Shown one piece after another: positions 11,301 to 21,552 of a stretch of 64,000 bases of DNA; the stretch's first letter is position 1; every line of letters starts with the position of its first letter. The stretch spans positions 4,898,001-4,962,000 of the forward strand of contig JAHWDD010000004.1 of the NCBI GenBank assembly GCA_023897205.1, written 5' to 3'. Source of the DNA: Exophiala sp. HKRS030. Taxonomy: Eukaryota; Ascomycota; Eurotiomycetes; Chaetothyriales; Herpotrichiellaceae. The notes beneath the pieces are model-generated. The model did no database searches, was not told the DNA's origin, and saw only the letters and a program-made list of their open reading frames with translations. The translations under genes were made by a program, and so were the position numbers.

Positions 11301-11604
11301 GAACGGCCATGGGCTTCCTGGGTCGGTCGGCGATCGGTCGTTCATCGACCACCAAGGAACCTTTCGTAAAAGGGTCGAATTTGAAACCAAGGACACATTA
11401 TCCGTTCTCCTTCAAGAAGGGCAAGCGGATCCGCAGCACATAAGTGGATCTCCATACGCAGTCCACGATCTAATGGATATGCAAGGCCTCAACAATGATT
11501 TTGGTACTCCGGATCATAGGAAGCGAAAAGAGCGCGAGGAGAAGGAGGATGAGGGAGAAACGAGGGTAGAGGAGCCGGCCAAGAAGCGTCGTCGGGCTCG
11601 GTAG
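8347..11604 (+). CDS. Patatin-like phospholipase with RING finger and degenerate P-loop
   Basis: Six exons (8347-9388, 9457-10020, 10068-10436, 10490-10544, 10618-10644, 10698-11604) give 987 residues. The patatin lipase domain holds an oxyanion loop D497-GGGIKG, nucleophile elbow G532-TSSG (Ser534) and catalytic D701-GA, so a Ser-Asp lipid acyl hydrolase is expected. Before it, from residue 428, is a C3HC4 RING-like set (C-x2-C-x10-C-x-H-x2-C-x2-C, then C-x2-C). Near residue 50 the segment FIGHTAKSS sits where related fungal patatins, from memory, carry a P-loop; it is about two residues short of a Walker A motif. The tail is Lys/Arg/Glu-rich and nuclear-signal-like. The exon 2 acceptor (GAG) is weak, and a 5' exon may be missing. 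Patatins have been tied to fungal immune-type proteins, but the target here is unknown. Confidence 0.8.
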
Positions 11605-12311
11605 AACATCATCGGTACTCGTGGAGGTATCGCGCTCGAGGAGGGACGGATCGGAGAAGGTTGTGAACCGGTGCAGTCTTCACAGGAACCTGGTACGGCA
11701 TCTCCACCAACAGGATAAAGACAGTCTCTGATTGGCGTGAGACGCGGCTGGAAGGGAGTAGTGGAATTCGGGGTTGTTCTAGAAGGCCACAAGGAGGATG
11801 ATAAAGGGACAATGAAGTTGAGGCTGTCGAGGGATGGAGAAAAGGAGTCCCTTCAAGCTTCACGCGAGACTGCGGCAAAAACAACATTCCGGCGGCATGT
11901 CAGCCGAGGTCCACTCAGTCCAACCATCATCTGTTTCCTTTCGCAAGGAGATGAATTCTGGTATTGTTCAATCAAATCTTCTCATCCGAGATCTATCACA
12001 GTCTACTTATTTACATCAGCTAGAGCTAGCTTTCAGATGGCGCACTGCTCGTACAGTGACACTTGATCCACGTGGAGCCCCGACGCTCCTCGACAATTTT
12101 CTGAGTGATGATGATTTGACAGCGATCCTTGTTCTCTTCTTCCGCCGCATAGGAATAAATTCGTCCTAGAATAGTTCTAGAGCTCTCCTCGTGGCAACAG
12201 GACTCGAGGCATGAGCTTCATTGGTCCTTCCCGACCTGCCGTTTCAGCCCGAGTGAGACAACGACAGCTGCTGTCGTAATTCGGGGCTTCTCGTGCCCGA
12301 GAGTTCAGCCA
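11605..12311. other. Intergenic between convergent genes
   Basis: A 111-residue plus frame (11834-12169) is present but has no family features. Probably 3' untranslated sequence of both neighbours. Confidence 0.4.
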
Positions 12312-13220
12312 TCATCCGTACAGTTGGCCCAAAGCAGAGACAACGCCACTACTGCTCACCAAGTTACCGTCCCCCGCGGCACACATGAACCAGGCATAGC
12401 CGGACACGTCGTCGTTGCCGTCGAGCCACGGCAAGACCGTTTCCAAAAACTGCAATTGCTGGTCAATACCTCCGTTACCGCGTAACTCTGTAATCCAGAG
12501 AGTTCCTACGCCGTTTTCTGTTGCCAGTGCCGAGGCATTAGACACGAACGCCTGGAAATCCGACGTGTCGACCGCCGAGCCGTACCAGTGGATGTTGACG
12601 GCATCGACCAAGCACCTCCCTGCACAGGCATCGAAGAATGATGATAACCACTCAAGACCGAGCGAGTCGCCGAGTCCATTCGTCACTGACGGAGTGACCA
12701 GCTCGGCTTGGTCATGGAAAGGATTCATATACTGTATGAACCCATCGGCCGCTTCGGATGCATTGAGATTTGCTTGTGTTGCGATATCGGGTTCATTGAA
12801 GGAGAAGAGATGTTTTGATCCATAGCTGATGGCGGAGGAGGCCTGTGTAAACCACGAAGACGTCGCGTCTTCACCGAGACCCCAGAGCGTCGGGATAAAT
12901 TCAAGGTTAGAGGGAAGGGAGCCGTTGGCGAATGGAGCCCAGTTATAACCCCAGCTCACGGAGGACTGGTTCGCGAAGAGGTACGTGAGGGACGCATCGT
13001 TATAGGCCAGACCTCTTTTACCCCCTGTTAGACCTCCTGTTTTCTCTGGTGCAGGACTTGCAACAGAGCTCCTTGAAGGGTTGTCAGCTCCTTGAGGAAC
13101 TGAGACGCAGGTATCCTGTTGAAAATTGGTATTTGTCGACGACGCAAGAGAGCTGGTTTGATGACGTAGTACGATGAGTAGGAAGCCCACGAGATACCTG
13201 AGGCAATTCGGGACGGACAT
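12312..13220 (-). CDS. Secreted glycoside hydrolase family 128 (Asl1-like glucanase)
   Basis: An uninterrupted frame from ATG at 13220 gives 302 residues. It starts with a signal peptide (LVGFLLIVLRHQTSSLA) and a short Ser/Pro linker, then a complete GH128 TIM-barrel. Visible hallmarks are GKRGLAYND near the start, SWGYNW, the acid/base motif FNEPD (Glu143), VNIHWYG, and the nucleophile motif WITELR (Glu245), closing with a WF-x-CAAG-like strand. The spacing of about 100 residues between the two glutamates fits the family, which cleaves beta-1,3-glucan. It is expected to be exported and to act on fungal wall or plant/algal glucan. It is about as long as single-domain family members. Confidence 0.88.
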   Translation of the reverse strand: MSVPNCLRYLVGFLLIVLRHQTSSLASSTNTNFQQDTCVSVPQGADNPSRSSVASPAPEKTGGLTGGKRGLAYNDASLTYLFANQSSVSWGYNWAPFANGSLPSNLEFIPTLWGLGEDATSSWFTQASSAISYGSKHLFSFNEPDIATQANLNASEAADGFIQYMNPFHDQAELVTPSVTNGLGDSLGLEWLSSFFDACAGRCLVDAVNIHWYGSAVDTSDFQAFVSNASALATENGVGTLWITELRGNGGIDQQLQFLETVLPWLDGNDDVSGYAWFMCAAGDGNLVSSSGVVSALGQLYG

Positions 13221-15000
13221 CTTGATCAAACCGGTAAGTATTCAACTGCGAATTCTGACTCGTGGGTGTGAGGTTCAAGGTAAAATTTCGCCACGGAACG
13301 ACAAAAGGGAACTGCATTGGGAACAAGTATACTCCCTATAGCATCACCACCAAAGAGACTATCATGGGATTGGGAGGGGATTCGACACCCAAATGACACG
13401 TCAAAAAGAATCCATTCAGAGAATTCCATGCCAGCAGATGTGAGCTCCCTTTTGGGCTCCTCAAATCTCCCCTGGGACGCAAAAGGGGCTTCAATAGGCC
13501 CCTCTCTTGCCTAGGAGAATGCCAGCACATCTCGAGCATAATCCTCCTTAATACTGTACCAACGTGGCAGAGTCCCGAATTTCTCAGAGTTTGTTTCATT
13601 GCCACTTATCTCTGTGTGTTGCCTTTAAAGGCTTGAGCCAACAATCGACCAATTTCCTCTAGGAGATGTGCAACGATGTCGGAGTGGGAGCATCCTTTCT
13701 TCGGCTCTTCTTTCGTCGATGAAACATGTATGGCCAGATAATCAGTGTTGTGAATGAACTAGTTGATTTTAACGGAGGGCTTAGGTGTACTTGGATGGCT
13801 TCTGCCCTGCTTCCTCTATGGTAAAACTCAAGCCCGTCTTCGGAACCGACGACTCTCAGATTTCACCTGGTTCAATCGCGAGGTGAGAACGTCTTCCTTT
13901 TGCCGGAATATTTAACTAATGTCTCCTTGAGTGCTGCGCTTGGGCTTTTCTTGCCTGGTGTGGTTTCTCGTCGTGTATCCAAAGCGCGAGTCGTCATGAC
14001 CTCAGGAAGAGGTTTGGACTGCCAGGCAATATTTGTTTCGATTTTTGCGGTTCACTCTGCTGTCCATGCTTCGCTTTAGTCCAGGAAGAAAGAGAAGTCG
14101 CAAAGAAAATACGCAATAGCGACAGAGCTTATCAAGAGCCGGAGGGAATGATCTACTCCGGAAAGGACTATTTAAACAAAGGGGTGGAGAAATTGGTGTA
14201 GAGAGGAGCATTGTATTGGCTATACTGTAGCTGCTCATAGAGTGCTCAAGACGGAGGTGTCTTAATGAAGAAGACTAGAGCAGGCAGGCATTGGCGGATA
14301 CTATCAGGACCGTCGCCGCAAATTGGCACAATGGCACTGAGGACTGTAGTAACTGGGATTGTTTGTATCTAGCGTACGTCATATTGATGACGACTCAACG
14401 CCTGAGAAAGAAGAAGAGCCAGTTCCCACCCGTTTCGGGTGGGAGAAGCTTCTTATGGCTTCCCCTTTTCATCACGTGTGTAATACGGCTGTAGCCGGAA
14501 GTCTCCTATCTTCCCAGCCTCGCGTCCGAATCGTCTGCTACCTGTCCTCCCACTTGAATCGGGTGGAGGACTGGAGGGAAAGGTAAGTTCGTCAAGGTAG
14601 GTTCGTGACAGATACGCATATACTCGATTTCTTGTCAGGCAGACCCAGTGGAAAGGATCTGGTCGGCGGGAATCAATTCGTCCATAGCCGAATAGTTTAT
14701 TGGTGCCCAAAAGGGTTCTGAGAGCCATTTTGGGACGAAAGTTGGGCCCGAATGCTCGTTCGCAAACATAAAGAAGTGCGCCTGTGCCTGTGCTGGCTCT
14801 ATTCAGCCTCTGAAGTAAGTGCAGCGTGTCGACGGCAGAGAATCTATTCGTAAAATTTATGGAAATTATCAATAAACTTCCCCTCTGTCGACTGCTGTCG
14901 TTGATTTGGAGAGGTATGTAAATCGAGACGCCCTCCTTTTTCGTTTATCTACTCATGTACTGCAGGATGGCGCCACCAGAAAAGGAAAGGAAAGGGGAGA
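13221..15000. other. 1.8-kb stretch without a convincing gene
   Basis: Minus frames at 14002-14238 and 14453-14872 lack support; the second has no ATG start. No repeat or RNA gene recognised. Confidence 0.4.
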
Positions 15001-15327
15001 ATGGGTGCCCGGCAAGAACAAGCTCGACAGCCGTTTAGCTTCCCAGTGCGACGGACTCCCCCGCAAAGAACCTCTCTAGAGGAACAAGTTTTCGACAAGA
15101 TGTGGAATGTGAAACCCGGATGGAACTGGAAAGAAACTGGCCGAGGCAAGATATTCTTCAACAATACGAGGACATGTGTTGAGGAAAGAGAAATGTCGAA
15201 AAAGCGTTTGGAAACCTTTGGCGACATTGGACCATGGAGGCCCCCTGTCGAGGAAGTTGAGGCGACTTTTCGCGAGATGAAAGAGCCAGTTATTGAGGGA
15301 CGCAACTATGTGGCAGCTTTGGGTTGA
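15001..15327 (+). CDS. Possible small hypothetical protein
   Basis: An ATG-to-stop frame of 108 residues, basic at the start, then a hydrophilic helical and Trp-containing region (EEQVFDKMWNVKPGWNWKE, then KKRLETFGDIGPWRPPVEEV) that reads like real protein. No signal peptide, membrane segment or known motif. The minus-strand frames over the same bases look less protein-like. It may be a complete short gene or one exon of a longer gene. Confidence 0.4.
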   Translation: MGARQEQARQPFSFPVRRTPPQRTSLEEQVFDKMWNVKPGWNWKETGRGKIFFNNTRTCVEEREMSKKRLETFGDIGPWRPPVEEVEATFREMKEPVIEGRNYVAALG

Positions 15328-15746
15328 GGCACGATCGCAAACAGTATCAAGGGATGGCCATTTCATGGAGCCATCACGCGTCAAGCATGATCTTTGCCAC
15401 TGCCCATATTCGACCTTGTCACGCTGGTTATGGGCAGTGTGCCTCCCTTTCGGGCAGCCTTAGGGTGTTTTTTGGGTCCTAAACGGGTCCATTTTTGGTC
15501 CCAAATGGGTCCCATTTTAGTCCCTCAAATATCGGCAAATCCATGTGTGAAAGCCTGCGCCCAGTACATCAAATTCTGATTCGGTTAAGCGCTGTAAAAG
15601 GGACTGAGATAGCATTATAAGAAGTTTCAATGTATAAGACCTTTGATTCTTCTCGCTTCCATTATTGCTTCTACAGTACAACAACTTCCATGTTTACGTA
15701 ATAGGTTGACGAGTAATCTTACTCAATATCGATTGTACAATACCCG
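15328..15746 (+). other. Upstream region of the secreted small protein gene
   Basis: Contains a cluster of GGGTCC/GGTCCC words at about 15472-15525 and, closer to the gene, an AT-rich probable promoter. No coding frame is supported. Confidence 0.35.
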
Positions 15747-16432
15747 ATGAAGATTGTCGCTATCTTATCTTTCCTGGCTCTTGGCCTCATCGGTGCTTCT
15801 GCCGCTACTCCCTCTCTGCGATTCGCAAAGCGCAACTCACCCAACGGTTGTGCGGACGGCGTCCCAAGCCAGGCCGCCATCGCAGGCGCAATTAATCAGT
15901 GGAACAGTGATGTCACCACCGTCAATGATTTTCTCGATGTCGCGACTTCTCTGCAAGGGCTCCATTTACAATTACAGCTCGTAGGTTAGTATTAGCAATT
16001 CCTCTCCGTACTTCCTATTTTCTACAAATTTTCACAGTATTTTACTACTTCTTAATCGAAAACTACGGGGTCGACATGAAGCTAATACAACTAAACCTTC
16101 TTATAGTCGCCCTTAGAGCTGCTAACGACGAGCCCGACCAATTACAAATTCTCGCGTGTGCGTCAGATGTGAGTCCCAGCACGGTTGCGCAGGCCGCCGC
16201 AGACGACTTATTCACGGGGTTCGGGCCCAATGTACTGGCGCCCTTGAGCAATATCCTCAACAATCCATCATCGATTACGCAGAATTTGCAGCTAATCAAT
16301 CAATTTCGCTGCTGCAATGTTCTACCGGACCTTGACACCTTATGGAGCTTCACTGCCGAGGACGACGGCGTTGCCAATCAGGTGCCTTTGTCGGCTCCTA
16401 GACCGGCAGCCTGCGCATCCATCCATTGCTGA
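15747..16432 (+). CDS. Small secreted protein of a fungal cell-wall-type family
   Basis: Two exons, 15747-15984 and 16107-16432, give 187 residues. Residues 1-19 are a classic signal peptide (MKIVAILSFLALGLIGASA). The intron (donor GTTAGT, acceptor TATAG, 122 nt) joins at a Val codon and restores one continuous frame. The mature protein is helical, rich in Ala/Asn/Leu, with a Cys near position 35 and a Cys-rich end (CCNVLPDLDTLW ... RPAACASIHC). From memory this plan (INQWNSDV..VN.FL early, NVLPD.D.LW and ACASI late) recurs in fungal secreted proteins of unknown function. An extracellular or effector-like role is plausible but not shown. Confidence 0.75.
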
Positions 16433-16721
16433 GCGGACATGGGAATACGGCGACAGGGGTGAACGAGAGCTAGTGGCACAATCGGAGGCAATTATTTACT
16501 TGGTCAGAAGGCAAGGAGTAATTCGGAGGCGGGATTCTTGGGGAGCTTTTGAGATAGCAAGTGAGCCGTTCTATAGGAAAGCTTCGCGATGAGGTTAGAT
16601 ATCGCAACTGTGGCTTAGAGTATGTAACACAAAGCGACAAGCTCCCCTCGCCACGACGGTTAACGACTTCACGATGGACACTGGTGTTAAACGGTAGATC
16701 CCATCGCCATCACAATTTTCA

Positions 16722-17589
16722 TCAGCGGCGAGCACCATCCACATAGACAAGCTGAGTTTGGCAGGCTTGAAGACCTCCTGGGTCAGCCAGGATATTCGGT
16801 GTGGAACTGTGGGCTTCGTTCATTCGTAGCTCGAAAAGGGTTAAGATGGTCAGATTTGCTTTTTGAAAAATCGACTCCGCTTCGTCAATAAGGTCATAGA
16901 AGAAAATTGACCCTTTGTCGTAATTCCCGTGGAGCATTGCCTGAGACGCCATTGCTAGGTTGTCCACGATGCCTATTAAGTGGCCTAGTGAGTCCATGTA
17001 TGAGGCTCCATCCACATTCTGGGCAGCAATCGCATAGATATCCGGAAAGGCCTCGATGTATGCCTTTTTCAATTCTTGGAGTCCGATGGAGATGGCGTTG
17101 TCTGACCGAACATCTGAGGTGTGCTCCCTCTGTTGGATGCGTGCATAGAGTCGCGAGAAATAACAGAGAAATAAGGTCAGACTCGAACTCTTGTATGATC
17201 AGCAATCACCACAGAATAGCTCGAGGAATGGGATACCTTAAATTCATCCTGGATATTGTCGTCTTTTGACTGTCTTAAACATTCCCCCGTATTGCCAAAC
17301 GTACGAACCCCCAGTTGGTCTCGTGCTCCTAAATCGTAAGTGTTGGCCGTTCCCATTGAGAAAGCCTGTTGAAGATGGTCTAGATTAGATTCGACTCTCA
17401 AACAACGCTTCACTTGACTTCACCTTTAATTCAGTTAGAGCAACCAGAATAGAGTGAGGTCTTATACATGGCTGTCTCCAAGACGAAGTACTCAAGGGCA
17501 AGCTCGACGGATGCGTGCAAGAAAAGCCCACAAAGATCAAGCAAAAGCGGGAGGATCAACCGCCGTAAATCTTGCCTCTCCAGCCTCAT
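16722..17589 (-). CDS. Conserved-looking hypothetical protein, 236 residues
   Basis: Three exons: 17589-17468, 17417-17237 and 17129-16722. Intron 1 (50 nt) has a GTATAA donor and a CTCTAAC branch site; intron 2 (107 nt) starts GTATCC and ends CAG. The N-terminal helix is hydrophobic (RRLILPLLLDLCGLFLHASVELALEYF), resembling a membrane-inserting or amphipathic segment. The centre is polar, and the C-terminal half is helical, with SYMDSLGHLIGIVDNLAMASQAMLHGN as its most ordered part. No catalytic motif is seen and I do not recognise the family. It opens a run of minus-strand unknown genes up to 23.9 kb. Confidence 0.6.
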
Positions 17590-18509
17590 AAGTTAGAGCG
17601 CAAGGGATGATTTGGCCAAAGGTGAACGGACAACGATAAAACATTAATGTCTCAAGTCCAGGGATTGGGGGAGAGGTCCGTGTAAGTTCAAATCTCATCC
17701 GTAGGGCGCACGAGGTGCCACAGGCAGTCAGGCTGACAAGGATGGTCGCAACCGGACGAAAGAATTTCGTCGCGAAATCTGCCGTCCTTTCTGCTATGCC
17801 AAAACAGGGCGCAGACAGATCATTTGGAGACGGTCATACAGAGCTTGGGTCCAACAGGCACTCGTTCCATCCTACACCGGTCGCTTTGAGGCTGAAATGT
17901 CACCGTTCATTGGAGGACCTGTCTCCCGGCCTCCACACCGGTTATCCCTTTGCCGGTTTCTTGATTTCAGAAACGGAATGCCACCTGGCCAAGATAGATT
18001 TAAACCTTAGTCACCGGCCTTTTACAGATTGAGACTCAGCTTCATGGCGACTGCATCCCTTGTCTTGCTTCTTTGCGTACTTAAAATCTCGGCCGCGATA
18101 AGAAGTGTTTTGACGGCCACATTCCGCATAGGACGCAGGCCGCCCAACCGTGATGCACCTGATCTTCCTCAGAGATGCCGTCTAGGAGAGGCATCTTCCC
18201 TTGAGTGTGCCCACGATGCAAGAAAGCACGTCATCATAATATCTCACGGAGCGCCGGAAAGATACTCGCGAGACGCAGTAGCTATCACGCCGTACTCTAC
18301 GAGACGCCATATGAGAGCGAAGCAAAGAGGGTTCGAAGAGACGACAATAAAGAGACAATAGTAAAAGAATGAGGTGCTAGGGTGCTCAGCCGTTCCGCAA
18401 GATCAAACAAAGGTTCGCTCATCCACGTGTAAGTAGCAAGACGTTGTTTCCCGGACCCGCATTGGTTTATCAAGAGAGTCAAATATTCACAGAATTTGGG
18501 GGTGACAGA
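17590..18509. other. Intergenic; one doubtful plus-strand frame
   Basis: A plus frame with ATG at 18044 begins with a hydrophobic stretch (MATASLVLLLCVLKISAA) and could encode a 105-residue secreted peptide ending at 18361, but the rest looks random. Not called as a gene. Confidence 0.3.
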
Positions 18510-18946
18510 TTATCTCACTTGCTTGCTCATCAAGTTCCGAAGCCAACTGAGAAGAATACCTTCAATACGAGACCCTTCTTCGCCCTTGCCGTTTGAGATC
18601 TCCCGGGTTAGCCAAAGCTTCCTTCGAACATCTTCAATTTCTCTTCTGGCGACTTCAGACTTGGCGCGAAGCATTGAAGCCGCTGCTGGCACCCTTTTCG
18701 AGTCTCCTAGTACCACGGAGCCTTAATCCCAACTAGTGTGCCAAAGTCAACGGACAACTTTTTGATTGCATACTCTAGCGACAATCAGCTAGGGGTTTTC
18801 CGGGGCTTCACCTTACTATGCCGCAACAACTTGAGAGAGCCATCGTGATATAGCTCTAAGAGCAACAAAGCGAGGATCCAGAGGAAGTGCGACACCAGCG
18901 CCGAATTAGACAGCACATCGAATCTGTTTGTTTGACTCAACTCTGC
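18510..18946 (-). CDS. 3' part of a small membrane/coiled protein gene (5' end unresolved)
   Basis: Two exons, 18946-18817 and 18706-18510, joined by a 110-nt GTAAGG...TAG intron, encode 108 residues in one frame. The first exon contains a hydrophobic segment (ALVSHFLWILALLLLELY). The second is a charged helix (SEVARREIEDVRRKLWLTREI) ending in a hydrophobic-basic tail. The upstream boundary is an apparent ATATAG acceptor, so at least one earlier exon is missing from this model; candidates between 18950 and 19320 could not be decided. No known motif. Confidence 0.4.
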
Positions 18947-19467
18947 CTATATGGAGGATTCAATGACGGGACTAGAACATTTGTTGCATGATGAGTCAAC
19001 TTTGTCAGAGTAGATTTAAGCCAGATGAGTTGTTCTCTTCTCGAGGTATTTCGCCTTGAGTCATGACTTCAACTGTCAATCTTGTCAAACAAGATCGAGC
19101 CCCCTAAACACTTCCTCCCCTGCAAGAGAGCCTAAAGGCGCTGCCCTGGATTTGCAACAATTCCATCACTAGGATATTGATGTGCTCTTTCTTTGAGCTT
19201 GCTGTGATGGCACATATCGCCCTAGAAAATGTGAGCCCCTTGTTGTGGATACACGCAAGTTAGCTATGATCGTCATCCGGCTTCCCGCGAATATTCGGTG
19301 ACAGGGATTTCTGCTGATTCTAAAGGCTTTTTTAGAGAGTCGAATATGCAAAGCCTGAAAATAGTGTCTTGACCTGCTTCGATCTATCAGAATTATGCTC
19401 GATTAAGTATAAGAAGATTTCAGACCCGCAAATGGAACTTTCATACTTCCTTCCCAGTTTCAACGTT
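18947..19467. other. Intergenic or unresolved 5' exon
   Basis: May contain the first exon of the gene ending at 18510; short ATG frames near 19135 and 19075 are candidates. A longer minus frame at 19332-19634 overlaps the next gene in another frame and looks like a shadow. Confidence 0.3.
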
Positions 19468-20857
19468 TCATAATCCCTGGAAGGACGTCGTGATTCTTGT
19501 TGCTCCTGCCGAATACGAGTCGTGATATTGATAAAGTCGGAGAAGGAGGTGTTCGGGAATGGTAGAGAACTCCTCGTGTAGTACCAGAAAGTCCTCACAC
19601 AGCCCGAAAATGTCGTCAGCTGCTGGTTGACCAAGTCCCTGATCCTGAATCTTAGTTAGCATAACCCAACTTGAAGTGGTATCCAGGCTTACACTATTCA
19701 TGACTCTAGCCCTGTGCCAGATGGTGGCAAAAATTGCCAACCGCAGGCGGATATCTGTTTGCGAATTTCCGTTCTTCAGTTCTCGGATGCATAGGTCGAC
19801 ACTAGGGAGGATCAGAAACCTCATATAAGCTCCGGGTTAGCCTTACTCTGCTCCTGATTTCTCGACACCCAGCCAGTGTCTCACAAGTGAACCCTTCAAG
19901 GACCTATCATCACTAAAACATGCCAAAGCGAACTCGTAGCCGTCCGAAGCAATCCACTCGACAGTAGACTGTGAAGTAGGTTGGCGATTCAAGAGTTTCA
20001 TGCTGGCGTAAAAGACTGTCCCACTCTTTTGGTCATTGTTGGCTTGAACTTGAATTGATTGCTGACATGCGGACTACTTGACACGTTAGTGACCCTCGGT
20101 AGATAGTCCGACGGATTTCTTACCATAATATCATCGATTTGTGCTACCAATCTGTCCACCTCAGCTCTCCGGGCCTTGTTCTCCTCTTCAACGTCGTACA
20201 TCTTCTTAATGCCGACATCGGTATGATTTATGAGGAGAGTGGCGACGCTATATTCAGGTTTCAGTAAGTACCAAAGGCTTTGAGCTATCCCATTCGTGCA
20301 TTTGTCTTTTTCTTCCTGACTCGCATAGCCAAACACGAATTTGACAAGTGAATTGTAATCTCGAGGAGGTGGGACAGAGTTGAACTGGCAGCGGAGGGCA
20401 AAGAGAACTCTCTGTTGCTCTATAGTGAAGGCATTGATCATGGAGTTGAGGTCTTTGTCGGAAATGGGACAGGCCGAGATTTCCGTGTCATCGCAAGAAA
20501 GTAGATATTTGGGAGTGTAAAAAAACGTTGTAAGGACCTTGAAAAGATTCATGATTGGTAGCTGGAAAAATGGGGTTTGCGATATCGAGAGTGGTCTCCT
20601 TTCGATCGGTGATTGTGGCTGTGATACACTGATCATTAGCTCGTGTTAGGGCTTTTCCTGACCCACAGAGATAAATCTGCGTTACTGACCTCAGGTTGCG
20701 GAGCCATTTTGTACACTCCGAGTAGGTTCTCTGAGACAGGTTGGGCGGAAAGAGCTGTAGGAGGGAGTAGGCTCTTTGTTTCTAGGTTGTATAAGTGTCG
20801 TGGAAGGTGGGTGTACCGTGTAGACTGGACGGAGAGTTCGTAAAACCTGGCAAACAT
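19468..20857 (-). CDS. Hypothetical protein, 391 residues, five exons
   Basis: Exons 20857-20690, 20618-20124, 20073-19847, 19801-19693 and 19644-19468 join in one frame with introns of 45-71 nt. Each has a GTCAGT/GTAAGA/GTAAGG/GTAAGC-type donor and an AG acceptor, and two carry CTAAC-like branch sites. The protein is mostly helical: a charged helix at about 195-215 (VEEENKARRAEVDRLVAQID), then SGTVFYASMKLLNRQPTSQS, and a C-terminal region with RLRLAIFATIWHRARVM. No signal peptide or catalytic motif is visible and the family is not recognised. An internal start at the Met of MAPQPE (exon 1) is possible. Confidence 0.6.
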
Positions 20858-20919
20858 TTAGCAACAGAATGGCAAATCGACTTGCTATGTGAATATACTG
20901 GAATTTTTTTCGCTACAGA

Positions 20920-21120
20920 TCAGGCGTAATCGCTGCCAACAAGATATTGACATGCGTCTCTAATAACCCTCCATATACTGGAGCAAATCAGAGAACAAAA
21001 TAGGACGCAGAGCCAGAACAGTATTGAGATAAAGATGTAGGTGACAGCGAAAGAGATAAGTGACAGCGAGGACAGGATTAAGGCATTTACCAGCAGGAAG
21101 AAGAAGGTAGTTAAATCCAT
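20920..21120 (-). CDS. Small two-pass membrane protein
   Basis: A clean ATG-to-TGA frame of 66 residues that is almost entirely hydrophobic. Two membrane segments (about 5-27 and 29-50) are joined by a very short turn, with a short polar/basic tail (WRVIRDACQYLVGSDYA). Such composition is uncommon in random frames at this base composition. It lies on the same strand as, and 62 bp upstream of, the start of the 391-residue gene. It may be a separate small gene or the first exon of a longer transcript. Confidence 0.4.
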   Translation of the reverse strand: MDLTTFFFLLVNALILSSLSLISFAVTYIFISILFWLCVLFCSLICSSIWRVIRDACQYLVGSDYA

Positions 21121-21552
21121 TGCTCGTCGTAAGTTGGTGGCGATCTTATGGGTGGCTTAAGTATCCAGAGCTCGTCATCTGATGCCCTGTGAATACGTCT
21201 ACTGACCAGTTACGAACAGCCTAAAAGCGTTGGGCCTGTGATCCACTGGACAAACCATGCTTCGGCAGAAACTACGGTACACGTACGCGATTACGCCCTC
21301 GTCTCTTCCCTGAATACAACTATGAACTCAAGATCAAGAGATACCCAGTCGGCTGGAAATGCTCCAGCGTCGTGCTAGCCCCATAGTTGTGGCAGTCGGC
21401 AAAGGATTTGCTGTCTCCTACATTCGTCTGAAAATCAACACCCAATCAACTCCGACTCCATCACTTCAGCGGTCACTGTGCTCTTTACCTTCCAAACGGT
21501 GAGCATAGTAAACAGCCGCCTCGGGTCAGCCCTCTTTGGCTATTCTGATTGC

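Noticed and set aside
14453..14872. 139-residue minus frame
   Set aside because: No ATG start, no recognisable feature and no splice sites to extend it.
19332..19634. 100-residue minus frame overlapping the last exon of the 391-residue gene
   Set aside because: The other frame joins to the upstream exons with matching phase; this one does not.
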